NCBI GenBank assembly: GCA_029261435.1
Contig: JAJDBI010000280.1
Location: forward strand, 1-14,761
Length of the DNA: 14,761 nt
DNA from: Nitrospinaceae bacterium
Lineage (GTDB): Bacteria; Nitrospinota; Nitrospinia; Nitrospinales; VA-1
Reading direction: 5' to 3'
A program made the translations under genes and the position numbers. Below, piece by piece: positions 14,165-14,761 of this stretch; position 1 is the stretch's first letter; each line of letters starts with the position of its first letter. The notes beneath the pieces are model-generated. The model was not told where the DNA came from. It saw nothing but the letters and a program-made list of their open reading frames with translations, and did not search any database.

Positions 14165-14716
14165 ATGCTCGAAAATCAGGTTGGAAAAAGATACGCCGAG
14201 GCCTTGTCAGGGAATATTCCGGACACAGGTGCGCTGGAGAAGGCTCTTGAAAGTTTGAAGTCCTTCAATGAGGCCATGAAAACAGAGCCGCAACTGGAGC
14301 AGTTTTTTAAACATCCTTCTATGTCCCTGGAGAAGAAAAAGAACGTCGTTGGGGATATATGCAGTCGGCTGGCAGTGGATGAAAAGGTGTCTAATTTGAT
14401 GATTCTGCTCAATGAACGCGACAGGATGCTGTATCTGGGTAAAATTGTAGAATACTTTGAACTGGAGGTGGACAGTCGGTTGAACAGAATGCGAGTTCAT
14501 GTCACTTCTGCTCACCCTTTGACCACAGCCAATACTGACCGATTGAAAGCTGCTTTGAATAAAATTTTAGGGAAAACTATTTTGATCGATACCGACGTGG
14601 ATGAGTCGTTGATTGGCGGCATCATGTTACGCATCGGAGACCAGGTGGCGGATGACACCATTCGCAACCGTTTAGAGATCTTGAAACGAACGATAGAAAA
14701 TGAGGAGGTAGCCTAA
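14165..14716 (+). CDS. atpH: F-type ATP synthase subunit delta
   Basis: 183 residues of the delta/OSCP family, linking the b stalk to the top of F1. An N-terminal helical bundle (1-105) begins with the typical GKRYAEAL and includes FKHPSMSLEKKKNVV. The C-terminal region has VTSAHPLT and ends in DESLIGGIMLRIGDQVADDTI, the most conserved family block. The length is normal. The start ATG 14165 has an AAGG ribosome site about 7 bases upstream. The stop codon abuts the GTG start of atpA without any gap, so the two are probably translationally coupled. Confidence 0.96.
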   Translation: MLENQVGKRYAEALSGNIPDTGALEKALESLKSFNEAMKTEPQLEQFFKHPSMSLEKKKNVVGDICSRLAVDEKVSNLMILLNERDRMLYLGKIVEYFELEVDSRLNRMRVHVTSAHPLTTANTDRLKAALNKILGKTILIDTDVDESLIGGIMLRIGDQVADDTIRNRLEILKRTIENEEVA

Positions 14717-14761
14717 GTGAATTTACGAGCCGATGAAATCAGTTCCTTAATTCAAAAGCAG
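14717..14761 (+). CDS. atpA: F-type ATP synthase subunit alpha, first 15 codons
   Basis: The GTG start at 14717 follows a strong GAGGAGGT site (14702-14709). The visible residues MNLRADEISSLIQKQ are the usual N-terminus of alpha, and the gene order after atpH agrees. The rest lies beyond the window. Confidence 0.93.
   Translation, partial: MNLRADEISSLIQKQ

Noticed and set aside
1..14761. CRISPR arrays, tRNA or rRNA genes, insertion sequences and attachment sites.
   Set aside because: No regularly spaced repeats, cloverleaf-like segments, transposase or integrase frames were seen on either strand.

Overview
The window comes from a Gram-negative bacterium of moderate GC content. It encodes a lipoprotein with a lipobox, an outer-membrane beta-barrel and periplasmic c-type cytochromes. 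The mix of a TatD-radical SAM fusion, an unusual ferredoxin beside the ATP synthase operon, and a cytochrome-porin would fit a Nitrospina-like or deltaproteobacteria-like lineage. That placement is inference; there is no rRNA here to test it.

Left part (1-5450), plus strand unless stated. It opens with the C-terminal part of a methionine sulfoxide reductase (msrA), then a periplasmic MauG-like di-heme peroxidase closed by a terminator. Next comes a small DUF2892 membrane protein behind a leader that can fold extensively, followed by its own terminator. On the minus strand lies a lipoprotein with seven FG-GAP calcium-binding repeats, probably one seven-bladed propeller. The ~400-base gap upstream of it is the most interesting intergenic region: a near-consensus sigma70 promoter, a strong Fur-box match just downstream of the expected start site, and a strong intrinsic terminator about 40 bases before the next gene. 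It may be a Fur-controlled small RNA or an attenuated leader. The next gene encodes a monoheme cytochrome fused to an outer-membrane barrel, resembling Cyc2-type cytochrome-porins.

Middle part (5511-11346), minus strand. The conserved housekeeping order holB - ricT (PSP1) - metG - tatD is tightly packed, with an ATGA overlap between metG and tatD. The tatD gene continues into a radical SAM domain. A DUF423 membrane protein follows after a 133-base spacer.

Right part (11649-14761), plus strand. A promoter leads into a ferredoxin gene with atypical cysteine spacing. A second promoter leads into the F-type ATP synthase operon: atpZ/I, atpB, atpE, atpF, atpH and the first 15 codons of atpA. The subunit c sequence points to proton coupling.

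The best candidates for something undescribed are the Fur-box transcription unit with its cytochrome-porin, and the folded leader before the DUF2892 gene. No tRNA, rRNA, CRISPR array, transposase or integrase was seen.
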